A stretch of DNA of 39,771 nucleotides from Ilumatobacteraceae bacterium (lineage in GTDB: Bacteria; Actinomycetota; Acidimicrobiia; Acidimicrobiales; Ilumatobacteraceae). The translations under genes and the position numbers were made by a program. The DNA lies in NCBI GenBank assembly GCA_022843125.1, contig JALHOG010000049.1:1-39771 (forward strand), written 5' to 3'. Shown piece after piece: positions 8,717 through 16,544 of the stretch. Position 1 is the first letter of the stretch. Every line of letters begins with the position of its first letter. The notes under the pieces are model-generated. The model made no database searches. It worked only from the letters and a program-made list of their open reading frames with translations, and was not told the origin of the DNA.

Positions 8717-9646
8717 ATGCAACCACTTCCCCGTCCACTCATCGCGTTCGCTCGCGGACAGCACGGTCTGTTGACGAAGGACCAGGTGGCGGCGATCAGC
8801 CGCCGGCAACGCGCGATCGCGCTCGACAGCGGCCAGCTGACGATCGTCCACCGCGACGTGTACCGGCTGGCCAGCCATCCCGAGACGTTCGAGCAACGCT
8901 GCCTCGCCGCGTGCTTCGCAGCGCCGGACGCAGTGCTCTCCGGGCCGACCGCAGCTCGCCTCCACCACGTGCGACGCGTGCACACCGACGACGTTCACAT
9001 CCTGGCCCGACGAGCGATCGAGCTCGACGGGGTGTCGGCCCACCGCACAACCCTGCTCGGGCCGGCCGACGTCCAGATGATCGGACAGCTCCGGGTGCTG
9101 CGACCGGCGCGCCTCGCGTGCGACCTTGCGGCGTACGTCGACGACGCGGTCCTCGAGTCGGTGATCGAGCAGATGCTCGATCGCAGGCACGTCACGATGT
9201 CGACGCTCCGACCGCTGGCACGGCAGTTCTGCACCTCCGGGCGGAACGGATCGGCCCGGCTCGCGCGGGTGCTCGACGGCAGGCCCAACTGGCGCCGTCC
9301 GGTCGACTCCGACATCGAACTGCGCCTGCTGCGCGAGCTCGAGCGTCGGGGTGTCGAAGCCGTGACGCAGTTCCCGGTGCTCCTCGACAGCGGCCGGACG
9401 ATCCACCTCGATCTCGCCGTGCCCGACGTCGGGCTCGGGATCGAAGTCGACCACGTGACGTGGCACGGCGGCCGTCTCGACGCTCAGCGCGACAAGGCCC
9501 GGGACCGCGAGCTGATGCGCCTCGGATGGACGGTGGTCCGAGCAACCGACGACGACATCGAGCGTCGTCTCGTCGGCGTCGCCGACGACGTCATCGCCAT
9601 CGCCGAGCGTCTCCGAGCGGCGCGCCACCCGCGCAAAGCGGGTTGA
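8717..9646 (+). CDS. AbiEi-like/DUF559-like protein (winged-helix plus nuclease-fold domain)
   Basis: A 309-aa protein with a well-placed Shine-Dalgarno GGAGG 6 nt before the ATG. Residues ~10-75 resemble the N-terminal winged-helix domain of AbiEi-type proteins (GLLTKDQVAAISRRQRAI, VYRLASHPETFEQRCLAACF, DAVLSGPTAARLHHV). The C-terminal part resembles a Vsr/DUF559 PD-(D/E)XK-like fold: DLAVPDVGLGIEVDHVTWH, then KARDRELMRLGWTVVRATDD. The pattern D-x-[AV]..E-x-D is compatible with a metal-binding nuclease site. No toxin partner gene is adjacent, so calling it an antitoxin is not justified. The last codons (HPRKAG-stop) are encoded by a copy of the REP-like repeat. Confidence 0.7.
   Translation: MQPLPRPLIAFARGQHGLLTKDQVAAISRRQRAIALDSGQLTIVHRDVYRLASHPETFEQRCLAACFAAPDAVLSGPTAARLHHVRRVHTDDVHILARRAIELDGVSAHRTTLLGPADVQMIGQLRVLRPARLACDLAAYVDDAVLESVIEQMLDRRHVTMSTLRPLARQFCTSGRNGSARLARVLDGRPNWRRPVDSDIELRLLRELERRGVEAVTQFPVLLDSGRTIHLDLAVPDVGLGIEVDHVTWHGGRLDAQRDKARDRELMRLGWTVVRATDDDIERRLVGVADDVIAIAERLRAARHPRKAG
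9627..9644. repeat. REP-like palindrome overlapping the 3' end of a gene
   Basis: A perfect-arm copy (ACCCGCGCAAAGCGGGTT) of the dispersed palindrome. It overlaps the last codons of the AbiEi/DUF559-like gene, and its final T begins that gene's TGA stop codon. Confidence 0.8.
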
Positions 9647-9701
9647 AGGCCGGGCAGTCGGCTCCGCAGCCGTTCCGCGCGATCCCGGTTGGCGCGACAG
9701 T

Positions 9702-9754
9702 CGCTCTGCGCGGGTTGGGACCCGCCCGGCGGGTTCGTATCCGCTTTGCGCGGG
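9702..9754. repeat. Pair of REP-like units
   Basis: Two units in the orientation opposite to those at 8445-8573: CGCTCTGCGCGGGTT at 9702-9716 and CCGCTTTGCGCGGG at 9741-9754, separated by GGGACCCGCCCGGCGGGTTCG-like sequence that can itself pair. They lie between the AbiEi/DUF559-like gene and the broken secreted-protein gene. Confidence 0.65.
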
Positions 9755-9887
9755 AAGCGCGAGCTGACGGAGGCGGCACCAACCGTCGTGTCCGGAATGT
9801 TCAAGAGTGTTTCGCGGCCTGTCATGGTGTCGCGGGTCGGTGCGTGTCGACAGTTGGCGTGACCCGTTCAACCTCTCCGAAGGAGCA

Positions 9888-10690
9888 ATGCACACCATGT
9901 CCCGCACACCCCACCCCCGACCGGTCCGCCGCCGGGGCACGACGCTCGTGGCCGGCGCCGTGATGGCACTCGCGTCACTCGCCGGCGCCACCAACGCCGA
10001 CGCCACCCCCAACGCCACCGACCTCGACGGCACGATCCTGCGCATCGACGGCCCGGCCGTGACCGGGAGCAACCCGATCCCGGCGGGCAGGACGTTGACA
10101 CCGGTCCGCCTCACCACGACCGACCCGGACACCACGTACACGGACGGCTACGGCCTCCAGGCGGCAACTCCGCCGTCGCGCATCACGAGGAGCTACACCA
10201 GCCCCGGGACCCCTGCGGAAGAGGCGACCTTCCGGATCGACGGCACGGTCGTCGCCACGATCGTTCCGTGGGTGCGCAGACGCGAGTCGGAATGGCGTTC
10301 CAGCAGGGGACGGCATTCGGGGTCCCCACCGGCACGGGCGGAGTCGTGAGCCGCACGCTCCTCGACGCCGACGCGATCCGCGGGAATGCCGACACCGACG
10401 AAGAGGAGTTGATGTTCCGCGGGAACCCGGCACCCGCGTACGATCTCGCCAACCCGCCCGGCAACGAGGTCCTCGCCACGATCACCCTCCGGAACGGCAC
10501 GACCGCCCAGGTGAACGCGCTGAGCTACCCGATCTACGGCTACGCCGGCTACGGCAGCACCAGTTGGCTGTTCGACCGGGCCGCGTTGGCCGCAGCTGGC
10601 GCCACGATCGCCGACGTCACCGGCGTGATCGCGCAGACGCCGACCGACCACTCCCTCACCTGGTCCGAGCTCGGCTTCGACCTCGCCTGA
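9888..10690 (+). pseudogene. Broken paralogue of the downstream secreted protein (internal deletion plus frameshift)
   Basis: Two reading frames together match the intact protein at 10862-11833. The first frame gives a signal peptide (GTTLVAGAVMALASLAGATN) and the N-terminal part through TFRIDGTVVATIVP. At about 10269 homology jumps to the other frame, starting GAQTRVGMAFQQ and running to the shared ending SLTWSELGFDLA. Relative to the intact copy, about 62 codons plus one base are missing, between the proline of VVATAVP and that of GLLP. Both flanks contain CCG, consistent with deletion at microhomology. AAGGAG lies just before the ATG at 9888, and ATG 9897 is an alternative start. Function is unknown for both copies. 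A base-calling error could explain the single base but not the missing codons. Confidence 0.7.
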
Positions 10691-10724
10691 CCCGCTCCGG
10701 CGACGACTGGTGGCCGGAAGACGG

Positions 10725-10755
10725 CGTTCACGTTGTGTCCGACACAACGTGAACG
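10725..10755. terminator. Perfect 15-bp inverted repeat, probable terminator or operator
   Basis: CGTTCACGTTGTGTC at 10725-10739 and its exact reverse complement at 10741-10755 are separated by one base. The structure starts 35 bp after the stop of the broken paralogue and 107 bp before the start of the intact one. No T-run follows, so it would be an I-type (U-tract-less) terminator as often proposed in actinobacteria. A dyad operator for the downstream gene is the alternative. Confidence 0.55.
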
Positions 10756-10861
10756 TCGTTTCTGGAATTCGGGAATGCGCTGTTTCTCACCATGGGTTCC
10801 CGTGCGGCACGTGCCGACACCCAAGGGCCACGTGCTTCGACCCACCAGTGAAGGAGCACCC

Positions 10862-11833
10862 ATGTCACGCCCATCCCTCCGCCCCGCATCCCGCCTGCGC
10901 GCCGTCATCGTCGCCGCCGCCGTCCTCGGTGTCTCGACCCTCTCCGGAGCGGCGACCGCCCAGGCCACCGCGAGCGTCACCGACAACCAGGCCACCATCT
11001 GGCGCATCGGCGGTGCCGCCGTCAGCGGCAGCAACCCGATTCCGTCGGGCCGCACCCTGACCCCGGTCCAGCTCACCACGTCGGATCCTGCGACGGTCCA
11101 GGGGGACGGCACGGCCCTCAACGGTGCCGTTGCCGGGTTCCGCATCGGTCGCACCCGGGTCCCGGGCACGCCCGCCGAGCAGGTGACGTTCCGCATCAAC
11201 GGCACGGTCGTCGCGACCGCCGTCCCCGACATGCGGGCCGCGTGGCTGCAGACCGATGCGGGGATGGTGACCGCAGTGGTGTTCACCGCCGGTGGTGTCA
11301 CCTACGCCATGCCACGCGCAGCGATCGGCTCGGCGACTCGCACCGTGGCCCAGTCGACGGTGAACACGGGCACGATCGGCGTTCTCCTCACGTACCAGTA
11401 CGGCCTGCTGCCGGTCGGGGCCCAGGCACGGGCGGGCACCGTGTTCACGCAGGCGACCTTCGATGGTGTCGTGACCAACACCATCACACAGCGCTACACC
11501 GTGCTCGACACCGACAACGTTCGCCACAATGCGAGCGCAGTAGACGAGGAGCTGGTGCTCGTGGGCGACCAGGCACCGACGTACAACAACCGGGGCATCG
11601 CCGGTGTCGAGGTGATCGCCAACGTGCTGCTGCGCAACGGTACGACGGTGACGGTCCGGGCCATGGAGGCGGACGGCTGCTGCTCGTACGGCAGCAGTGG
11701 GGGCACGTGGATGTTCGAGCGGGCCGCGCTCGCCGCGGCCGGTGCGACGATCGCCGACGTCGCCCAAGTCATCTCCTCCGCCCCGTCGGCTCACACCCTC
11801 ACCTGGCAGGACCTCGGCTTCGACCTCGCCTGA
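10862..11833 (+). CDS. Secreted protein of unknown function (intact paralogue)
   Basis: A 323-aa protein starting at ATG 10862, with AGGAG 5 nt upstream. The N-terminus is a clear Sec signal peptide (RLRAVIVAAAVLGVSTLSGA, AQA cleavage region) with no lipobox. The mature part is rich in Thr/Val/Gly and predicted all-beta, e.g. SGSNPIPSGRTLTPVQLTT, EQVTFRINGTVVATAV, EVIANVLLRNGTTVTVRAME. It has a CC pair in EADGCCSYGSSGG that is absent from the first copy, and ends in HTLTWQDLGFDLA. I recognise no family. The upstream gene is a damaged tandem paralogue. It is convergent with the AAA ATPase gene (65-bp gap). Confidence 0.85.
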   Translation: MSRPSLRPASRLRAVIVAAAVLGVSTLSGAATAQATASVTDNQATIWRIGGAAVSGSNPIPSGRTLTPVQLTTSDPATVQGDGTALNGAVAGFRIGRTRVPGTPAEQVTFRINGTVVATAVPDMRAAWLQTDAGMVTAVVFTAGGVTYAMPRAAIGSATRTVAQSTVNTGTIGVLLTYQYGLLPVGAQARAGTVFTQATFDGVVTNTITQRYTVLDTDNVRHNASAVDEELVLVGDQAPTYNNRGIAGVEVIANVLLRNGTTVTVRAMEADGCCSYGSSGGTWMFERAALAAAGATIADVAQVISSAPSAHTLTWQDLGFDLA

Positions 11834-11898
11834 GCCCGCCTGCCGGTCGGCTCGCCGTGTGGCGCACGCGCGCACGGCGGGCCGGCCCGGCCGGACCG

Positions 11899-12630
11899 CT
11901 ACCGATCCGGTACGTCGAGCAGCGCCGCGAGGAAGTGATCGGGCGCTTCAAGGAAGCGGCGCCAGAGCATCACGACCGGGAGCTCGTCGTAGCGCATCTC
12001 GCGCACAGCGCCGTCGTCGAAGGACAGAATCCGCGCACCGGGGTAGGCCATCAGCAGGGGCGAGTGCGTGGCGACGACGAACTGCGACCCGGCCGCCTCC
12101 GCGTCGGCCATCATCGCCAGCAGCTGCAGCTGCCCGGTGAACGACAGGGCCGACTCGGGCTCGTCCATCACGAACAGGCCGACCCGCTCGAAACGTTGTG
12201 CGAGGAGCTCGAGGAACGACTGGCCGTGCGACCGCGTGTGCAGCTCGGGGTAGTAGCGGGCGATGCCGAACGGGCCGTCGTCGGTCTCGATCCGGGTCGC
12301 CATGCCGTAGAACGTCTCGGCGCGCAGGAACCATCCGTGCTCCGGCCGCCGCCGGAACCGGACGTCGAGCCGCTCGTGCAGCCCGGCGTGGGTCGCGTGC
12401 GTCTCGAACCGGAGGTTGCGGTCGCCGCCCTCGGGGTTGAACCCGGTCGCGACCGCGATCGCCTCGATCAGAGTCGACTTCCCGGTGCCGTTGTCGCCGA
12501 CGAAGACGGTGACGGGGGCCAGGTCGAACGGCGCCAGCGTCGAGATTGCCGGCACGTCGAACGGGTGCCCCTCGGGCCGGTCGCCGGCGCGGAGCGCCAC
12601 CGATCGCAGGAACGCAGGCCGCCGTCCCAC
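11899..12630 (-). CDS. Small AAA-family (ABC/SMC-like) ATPase
   Basis: About 243 residues from a GTG at 12630 (VGRRPAFLRSVALR); a start further upstream is possible because the reading frame stays open. It has Walker A FVGDNGTGKST, the NPEGGDRNLRFET element typical of the AAA_21/AAA_23 family, a signature-like SHGQSFLELL, Walker B VGLFVMDEPESALS and a switch motif QFVVATHSPLLMAYPGA. The family comprises stand-alone single-domain ATPases related to RecF/SMC heads, whose roles are mostly unknown. The gene is divergent from the P1-family peptidase with only ~45 bp between them. The long open frame upstream on this strand is antisense shadow and not part of the protein. Confidence 0.85.
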   Translation of the reverse strand: MGRRPAFLRSVALRAGDRPEGHPFDVPAISTLAPFDLAPVTVFVGDNGTGKSTLIEAIAVATGFNPEGGDRNLRFETHATHAGLHERLDVRFRRRPEHGWFLRAETFYGMATRIETDDGPFGIARYYPELHTRSHGQSFLELLAQRFERVGLFVMDEPESALSFTGQLQLLAMMADAEAAGSQFVVATHSPLLMAYPGARILSFDDGAVREMRYDELPVVMLWRRFLEAPDHFLAALLDVPDR

Positions 12631-12675
12631 GAACCGGCACGCTAGCCACCTGGCGCGGTGCGAGAGACTGCACCG

Positions 12676-13749
12676 ATGACACCGCCTTCCCCACGACCGC
12701 GGGCACGCGAGCTCGGGCTCACGTTCGGGCCGACACCCACGGGGCCGGACAACGCGATCACCGACGTCCCCGGCGTGCGGGTGGGGCACGTCACGGTGTG
12801 GCGCGACGAGGCCGACGGTGGCGTCGCCCGCACCGGCTGCACGGTGGTGGCGCCCGACACCGCGAGCGGGATGTGGCGGCGTCCGATGCCGGCCGGGACC
12901 GCCGTGCTCAACGGCGCCGGCGAGCTCACCGGGTCGATCGAGATCCGCGAGTGGGGCGTGCTCGAATCGCCGGTGGTCCTCGTGTCGACGAACAACATCG
13001 GCCGCGGGTACGACGCACTCGTCGACGCGGCGATGGCCGACGGTGTCGACGACGTCGTCGTACCGGTGGTCGGTGAGTGCGACGACTCGTGGCTCGACGA
13101 CATCACCCGCCGCTGGCTCACCCTCGACCACGTCCGCGAAGCGCTCGACGGCGCGACATCCGGTCCAGTTGCGGAGGGCGTCGTCGGGGCGGGCACCGGG
13201 ATGATCACGATGGGGCACAAGGGCGGGATCGGCACGGCGTCGCGGGTGATCGACGGGTTGGGCACGATCGGGGTGCTGCTGCTGTGCAACTTCGGCGGGG
13301 CGCGCCTGTTGCGGATCGGCGGTGTGCCGGTGGGCGAGACGCTGGTCGCCGAGCGCGACACGGCACCGACGCTCGACGACGGCGGGTCGTGCATCGGCAT
13401 CGTCCTCACCGACATCCCGCTCGACGCCCGCCAGTGCGAGCGGGTCGCTCGCCGGGTGGGGCTCGGCCTCGCCCGTGTCGGCTCGGTGGCCCACCACGGC
13501 AGCGGCGACATCTTCCTCGCCGCCTCGACGCAGAACCGGCGCGAGCGCGGCGAGCGCGGCTTCCTCGACATCCGGCTCGTGGCGGACACCATGCTCGATC
13601 CGGTGTTCACCGCGGTGGTCGACGCGACCGAGGAAGCGGTCACGAACGCGCTGTTCGTGGCCGACACGGTCATGGGCGTACACGGCCACGTGGTGCCGGG
13701 CCTCCCGGTCGACCGCGTGCTCGAACTCGTCAGCCGACCCCGCGACTGA
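12676..13749 (+). CDS. P1 family (DmpA-like, S58) aminopeptidase
   Basis: A 357-aa N-terminal-nucleophile hydrolase precursor (a GTG 18 bp upstream is an alternative start). Family features in order are NAITDVPGVRVGHVTV near residue 26, the CTVVAPD strand, VPVVGECDDSWLDDI near 129, AEGVVGAGTGM, HKGGIGTASRV, then LDDGGSCIGIVLTDIPLD near 233-250. In DmpA/BapA enzymes a Ser directly following Gly is the self-cleavage point and becomes the catalytic N-terminus of the beta chain. Here that is Gly237-Ser238. These enzymes remove N-terminal residues from peptides, including D- or beta-amino acids. The substrate here is unknown. No signal peptide is seen. Confidence 0.9.
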   Translation: MTPPSPRPRARELGLTFGPTPTGPDNAITDVPGVRVGHVTVWRDEADGGVARTGCTVVAPDTASGMWRRPMPAGTAVLNGAGELTGSIEIREWGVLESPVVLVSTNNIGRGYDALVDAAMADGVDDVVVPVVGECDDSWLDDITRRWLTLDHVREALDGATSGPVAEGVVGAGTGMITMGHKGGIGTASRVIDGLGTIGVLLLCNFGGARLLRIGGVPVGETLVAERDTAPTLDDGGSCIGIVLTDIPLDARQCERVARRVGLGLARVGSVAHHGSGDIFLAASTQNRRERGERGFLDIRLVADTMLDPVFTAVVDATEEAVTNALFVADTVMGVHGHVVPGLPVDRVLELVSRPRD

Positions 13750-13751
13750 CG

Positions 13752-13804
13752 CCGCGCAAAGCGGATTCGGTCCCGGCGTGCGGGTTCGAACCCGCTTTGC
13801 GCGG
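13752..13804. repeat. Inverted pair of REP-like units forming a long hairpin
   Basis: CCGCGCAAAGCGG (13752-13764) and its reverse complement CCGCTTTGCGCGG (13792-13804) flank 27 bp that contain a further perfect 14-bp palindrome, CGGGTTCGAACCCG (13781-13794). The pair begins 2 bp after the peptidase stop and could act as a terminator as well as belonging to the dispersed repeat family. Confidence 0.75.
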
Positions 13805-13848
13805 TTTCGATCGCGGGATACGGAGGTGGCACGGCACACTGGTCGGTC

Positions 13849-15072
13849 GTGGACCGGGAAGGCATCGAGCGCGAGATCGTGGGGCGCACCCAGGTCGTCG
13901 ACGTCCTCCGCGCCGTCCCGCTCGGCGTGCTGCTCCCGCTCGAGACCTCGGTCCTCCTCACGATCGCGATCAAGCACTTCGACGCCTCCGCGATCGTGAA
14001 GGGGATCATCGCCGCGTCCGCCGGCGTGGGCCTGCTCGTCTCCCCGTACCTCACGTCGCTCACCCGTCGGCTCGACATGCCGGCGATGCGGATGGCGATG
14101 TGGGTCGCCGTCGTCGGCGCGTTCGGGTTCGCACTGGCCGCCACCGGGTCGCTCGTGCTGTACGTCGTCGGCATCCTGATCGCCCTCACCGCCGTCAACG
14201 GCACCATCCCGCTGCTCACGTTCACCTACCAGCGCAACTTCCCGACCGAGGACCGCGGCAAGCGCGTGGGCCGCGGCCTCGCGATGCGGGTTGCGGTGTC
14301 GGCCCCGCTGGCCGTGGTGATCGGTGCGTGGCTGCGCGACCGGCTCGACCTGTGGTGGGTGATCGTCCTGGCCGGCTCGGTGGCGATGGTGATGCTCGCC
14401 GGCCTCTACCACCGGATGCCGACCGAGCGGCTCGACCAGCGCGCGTCGAGCGGGATCCTCCCCCACTTCGACCTCGTCCGCACCGATCGGCAGCTCCGCA
14501 TGACGCTCGCGGCGTGGATGCTGATGGGGTTCGGCAACCTGATGCTCCTGCCGCTGCGCATCGAGTACCTCGCCGAACCCGAGTACGGCATCGCCGCCGA
14601 TGCGGCGATGATCACCCTCCTCACCGTCACGATCCCGTCGGTCGTCCGCTTCGCGGCAACCCCGCTGTTCGGCCGCATGTTCGACCGGTTGTCGTTCTTC
14701 TCGGCTCGGATCCTCACCAACCTGCTGTTCGCGGTCTATGTGCTCGCGTTCTTCAGCGGCACGTCCGAGGTGGCGCTCTGGATCGGATCGATCACGCTCG
14801 GCATCGCGATCGCCGGCGGCGACCTGATGTGGATGCTGTGGGTCACGAAGTTCGCGCCGCCCGATCGGGTCGCCGACTACATGGGCCTGCACACCTTCTT
14901 CACCGGGGTGCGCGCCGTGAGCGCGCCGCTGCTCGCGTTCGTGGTGGTCGAGCGGCTGTCGCTCGGCTGGGTCGCTGCGATGGCCGCAGCGCTCATGGTC
15001 GTCAGCTCGATCGTGCTGGTGCCCGAGATGCGCGCAGAGCGGGCCCGCATCCGCGCCCTCGCCGCCGCCTGA
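13849..15072 (+). CDS. MFS-type membrane transporter
   Basis: A 407-aa polytopic membrane protein with about 11-12 hydrophobic segments, a short charged N-terminus (GTG start, MDREGIEREIVGR) and a central cytoplasmic loop around residues 190-215 (YHRMPTERLDQRASSGILPH), the two-half layout of the major facilitator superfamily. Charged loop residues such as SPYLTSLTRRLDMPAMR after the second or third segment resemble the MFS loop 2-3 position. The second half has AATPLFGRMFDRLSFF. The substrate is not inferable. It stands alone between the peptidase and the convergent decarboxylase gene (17-bp gap). Confidence 0.8.
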   Translation: MDREGIEREIVGRTQVVDVLRAVPLGVLLPLETSVLLTIAIKHFDASAIVKGIIAASAGVGLLVSPYLTSLTRRLDMPAMRMAMWVAVVGAFGFALAATGSLVLYVVGILIALTAVNGTIPLLTFTYQRNFPTEDRGKRVGRGLAMRVAVSAPLAVVIGAWLRDRLDLWWVIVLAGSVAMVMLAGLYHRMPTERLDQRASSGILPHFDLVRTDRQLRMTLAAWMLMGFGNLMLLPLRIEYLAEPEYGIAADAAMITLLTVTIPSVVRFAATPLFGRMFDRLSFFSARILTNLLFAVYVLAFFSGTSEVALWIGSITLGIAIAGGDLMWMLWVTKFAPPDRVADYMGLHTFFTGVRAVSAPLLAFVVVERLSLGWVAAMAAALMVVSSIVLVPEMRAERARIRALAAA

Positions 15073-15089
15073 CCGGCGCTGTCGCGTGG

Positions 15090-16427
15090 TCACCCGCGCA
15101 GGGGCGCGAGGACCTCGGCGATCATGTCGTGCGTGGTGAGCGGATGGAGGAACACGAGCCGGCCGACCGTCTCGCCCTTCCACGTGGTGGGGGCCACGAA
15201 CGCGACCTCGCGGGCGAGCAGGTCGGCCGCCCATGCGCGCCACTCGTCGCGTCCCCAGCCCGACCGGCGGAACAGCACGACGCTCAACGACGGCTCCATC
15301 ACGAGCTCGACATCGGTGATCGAGCGGAGCTCGGCGACGGTGTGCTCGGTGAGCTCCATCGCCACCCGCACAGCGCGCGTGAGCGCGTCGGTGCCGTGCA
15401 CCACGAGCATGAACCAGAACGGGAGGCCCGACGGCCGGCGGGTCAGCTGGAAGACGTGGTCGGACGGGTTCCACGTCTCGTCACCGGTGTGGAGCACGTC
15501 GATGTACGGACCGTGCTGTGTGTGCGTGCGGCGCGCGATCGCCGGGTCGCGGTAGAGCACGGCGCAGCAGCCGGCGGTGCTGAACCACCACTTGTGCGGG
15601 TCGACGATGAACGAGTCGGCGTCGCCGAGGCCGTCGAACATCGCACGGCACTCGGGCAGCACGAGCGCTGCGCCGCCGTAGGCACCGTCGACGTGGAGCC
15701 ACGCGCCCTGCGCGTGGGCGACGTCGGCGAGGCCGCGAAGGTCGTCGATCACGCCGGCGTTGGTCGATCCGGCCGAGGCCACCACGAGGGCGAGGTCGCC
15801 GGCGCGGCCCGATGCTGCGAGCGCGGCGGCGAGCGCTTCGCCGGTGAAGCGACCGTCGGCGGCCGTCGGCACCACGAGCGCCTCCATGCCGAGCAGGCGG
15901 AGCGAGTTGTCGACCGAGGCGTGTGCGGTGTCGGCCACCGCGCACAGCCGGCGTCCGCCGGCGACGTCACGGGCGACCGCCATCGCCGACAGGTTGCCGA
16001 TCGAGCCGCCACTGCAGAACGCACCACCCGAGCCGTCGGGCATGCCGGCGATGCGGCGGATCCAGTCGAGCGCCTGGTTCTCCGCGGCGACCGCGCCGGC
16101 TGCCTCCAACCACGACTCGGCCGAGTACGACGTGGCGCCGACGACGGCGTCCATCCAGATCGCTGACGCGGCGGGCGACATCGGGATGAAGGCGAGGTAG
16201 CGCGGGCCGTCGAGCGCGACGGTGTGGGCGGCCACGGCGCGCTCGAAGAGGTCCCAGCCGGCGGGCACGCCGATGCCGCCGGCGGTGATCGCGCCGTCGA
16301 ACAGCGGCAGGAGCTCGTCGGGGGGTGTGGTGCGGCCGAGCGCGGTGTTGTCCAGCCGAGCCTGGACGAGGCGCAGCACGCGGTCCGGGAGATCGGCGGT
16401 GGCGGCATCCGATCCGTGCAGCGTCAT
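15090..16427 (-). CDS. PLP-dependent group II decarboxylase (aromatic-L-amino-acid/glutamate decarboxylase family)
   Basis: About 445 residues from ATG 16427 (MTLHGSDAATADLPDRVL). Fold-type I PLP enzyme features are FCSGGSIGNLSAMAVARD (phosphate-binding region, ~138), HASVDNSLRLLG with the ring-stacking His169, HVDGAYGG (Asp247, pyridinium partner) and SFIVDPHKWW with the Schiff-base Lys279. The order and spacing match group II decarboxylases (tyrosine/DOPA/tryptophan/glutamate type). Substrate specificity cannot be read from the sequence. The gene is divergent from a STAND-like ATPase gene across a 117-bp region with a palindrome, and convergent with the MFS gene. An export role of the MFS protein for the amine product is possible but unproven. 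Confidence 0.88.
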   Translation of the reverse strand: MTLHGSDAATADLPDRVLRLVQARLDNTALGRTTPPDELLPLFDGAITAGGIGVPAGWDLFERAVAAHTVALDGPRYLAFIPMSPAASAIWMDAVVGATSYSAESWLEAAGAVAAENQALDWIRRIAGMPDGSGGAFCSGGSIGNLSAMAVARDVAGGRRLCAVADTAHASVDNSLRLLGMEALVVPTAADGRFTGEALAAALAASGRAGDLALVVASAGSTNAGVIDDLRGLADVAHAQGAWLHVDGAYGGAALVLPECRAMFDGLGDADSFIVDPHKWWFSTAGCCAVLYRDPAIARRTHTQHGPYIDVLHTGDETWNPSDHVFQLTRRPSGLPFWFMLVVHGTDALTRAVRVAMELTEHTVAELRSITDVELVMEPSLSVVLFRRSGWGRDEWRAWAADLLAREVAFVAPTTWKGETVGRLVFLHPLTTHDMIAEVLAPLRG

Positions 16428-16479
16428 GGCGATGCACGCTAGTGCCCGGCCGACCGACCGAGCCGACGCCTGCATACGT

Positions 16480-16505
16480 ATTTCGGAGTGAAAACACTCC
16501 GAGAT
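16480..16505. promoter_or_regulatory. Palindromic operator candidate in divergent promoter region
   Basis: TCGGAGTG-AAAA-CACTCCGA (16483-16502) is a perfect 8-bp dyad with a 4-bp AT spacer. The arms extend to 11 bp with one mismatch (ATTTCGGAGTG against ATCTCGGAGTG). It lies 53 bp upstream of the decarboxylase start and 43 bp upstream of the ATPase start, in the most AT-rich stretch of the area, as expected for a regulator-binding site serving one or both genes. Confidence 0.5.
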
Positions 16506-16544
16506 GCGGAGGGACAGTCACACCCATCACGTAGTGTGGGACCC

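Noticed and set aside
7130..10141. Minus-strand frame of about 1000 codons across the S9 peptidase and AbiEi/DUF559-like genes
   Set aside because: It runs antisense to two genes with intact motifs and has no recognisable domain; high GC keeps the frame open.
13781..13804. tRNA remnant suggested by GGGTTCGAACCC (T-arm-like)
   Set aside because: There is no acceptor stem, D-arm, anticodon arm or CCA end; the sequence is explained by the palindromic repeat family.
12631..15474. N-terminal extension of the small AAA ATPase on the minus strand
   Set aside because: The extension is low-complexity Arg/His/Asp-rich sequence antisense to the DmpA-like peptidase and MFS genes; family members begin close to the FVGDNGTGKST motif.
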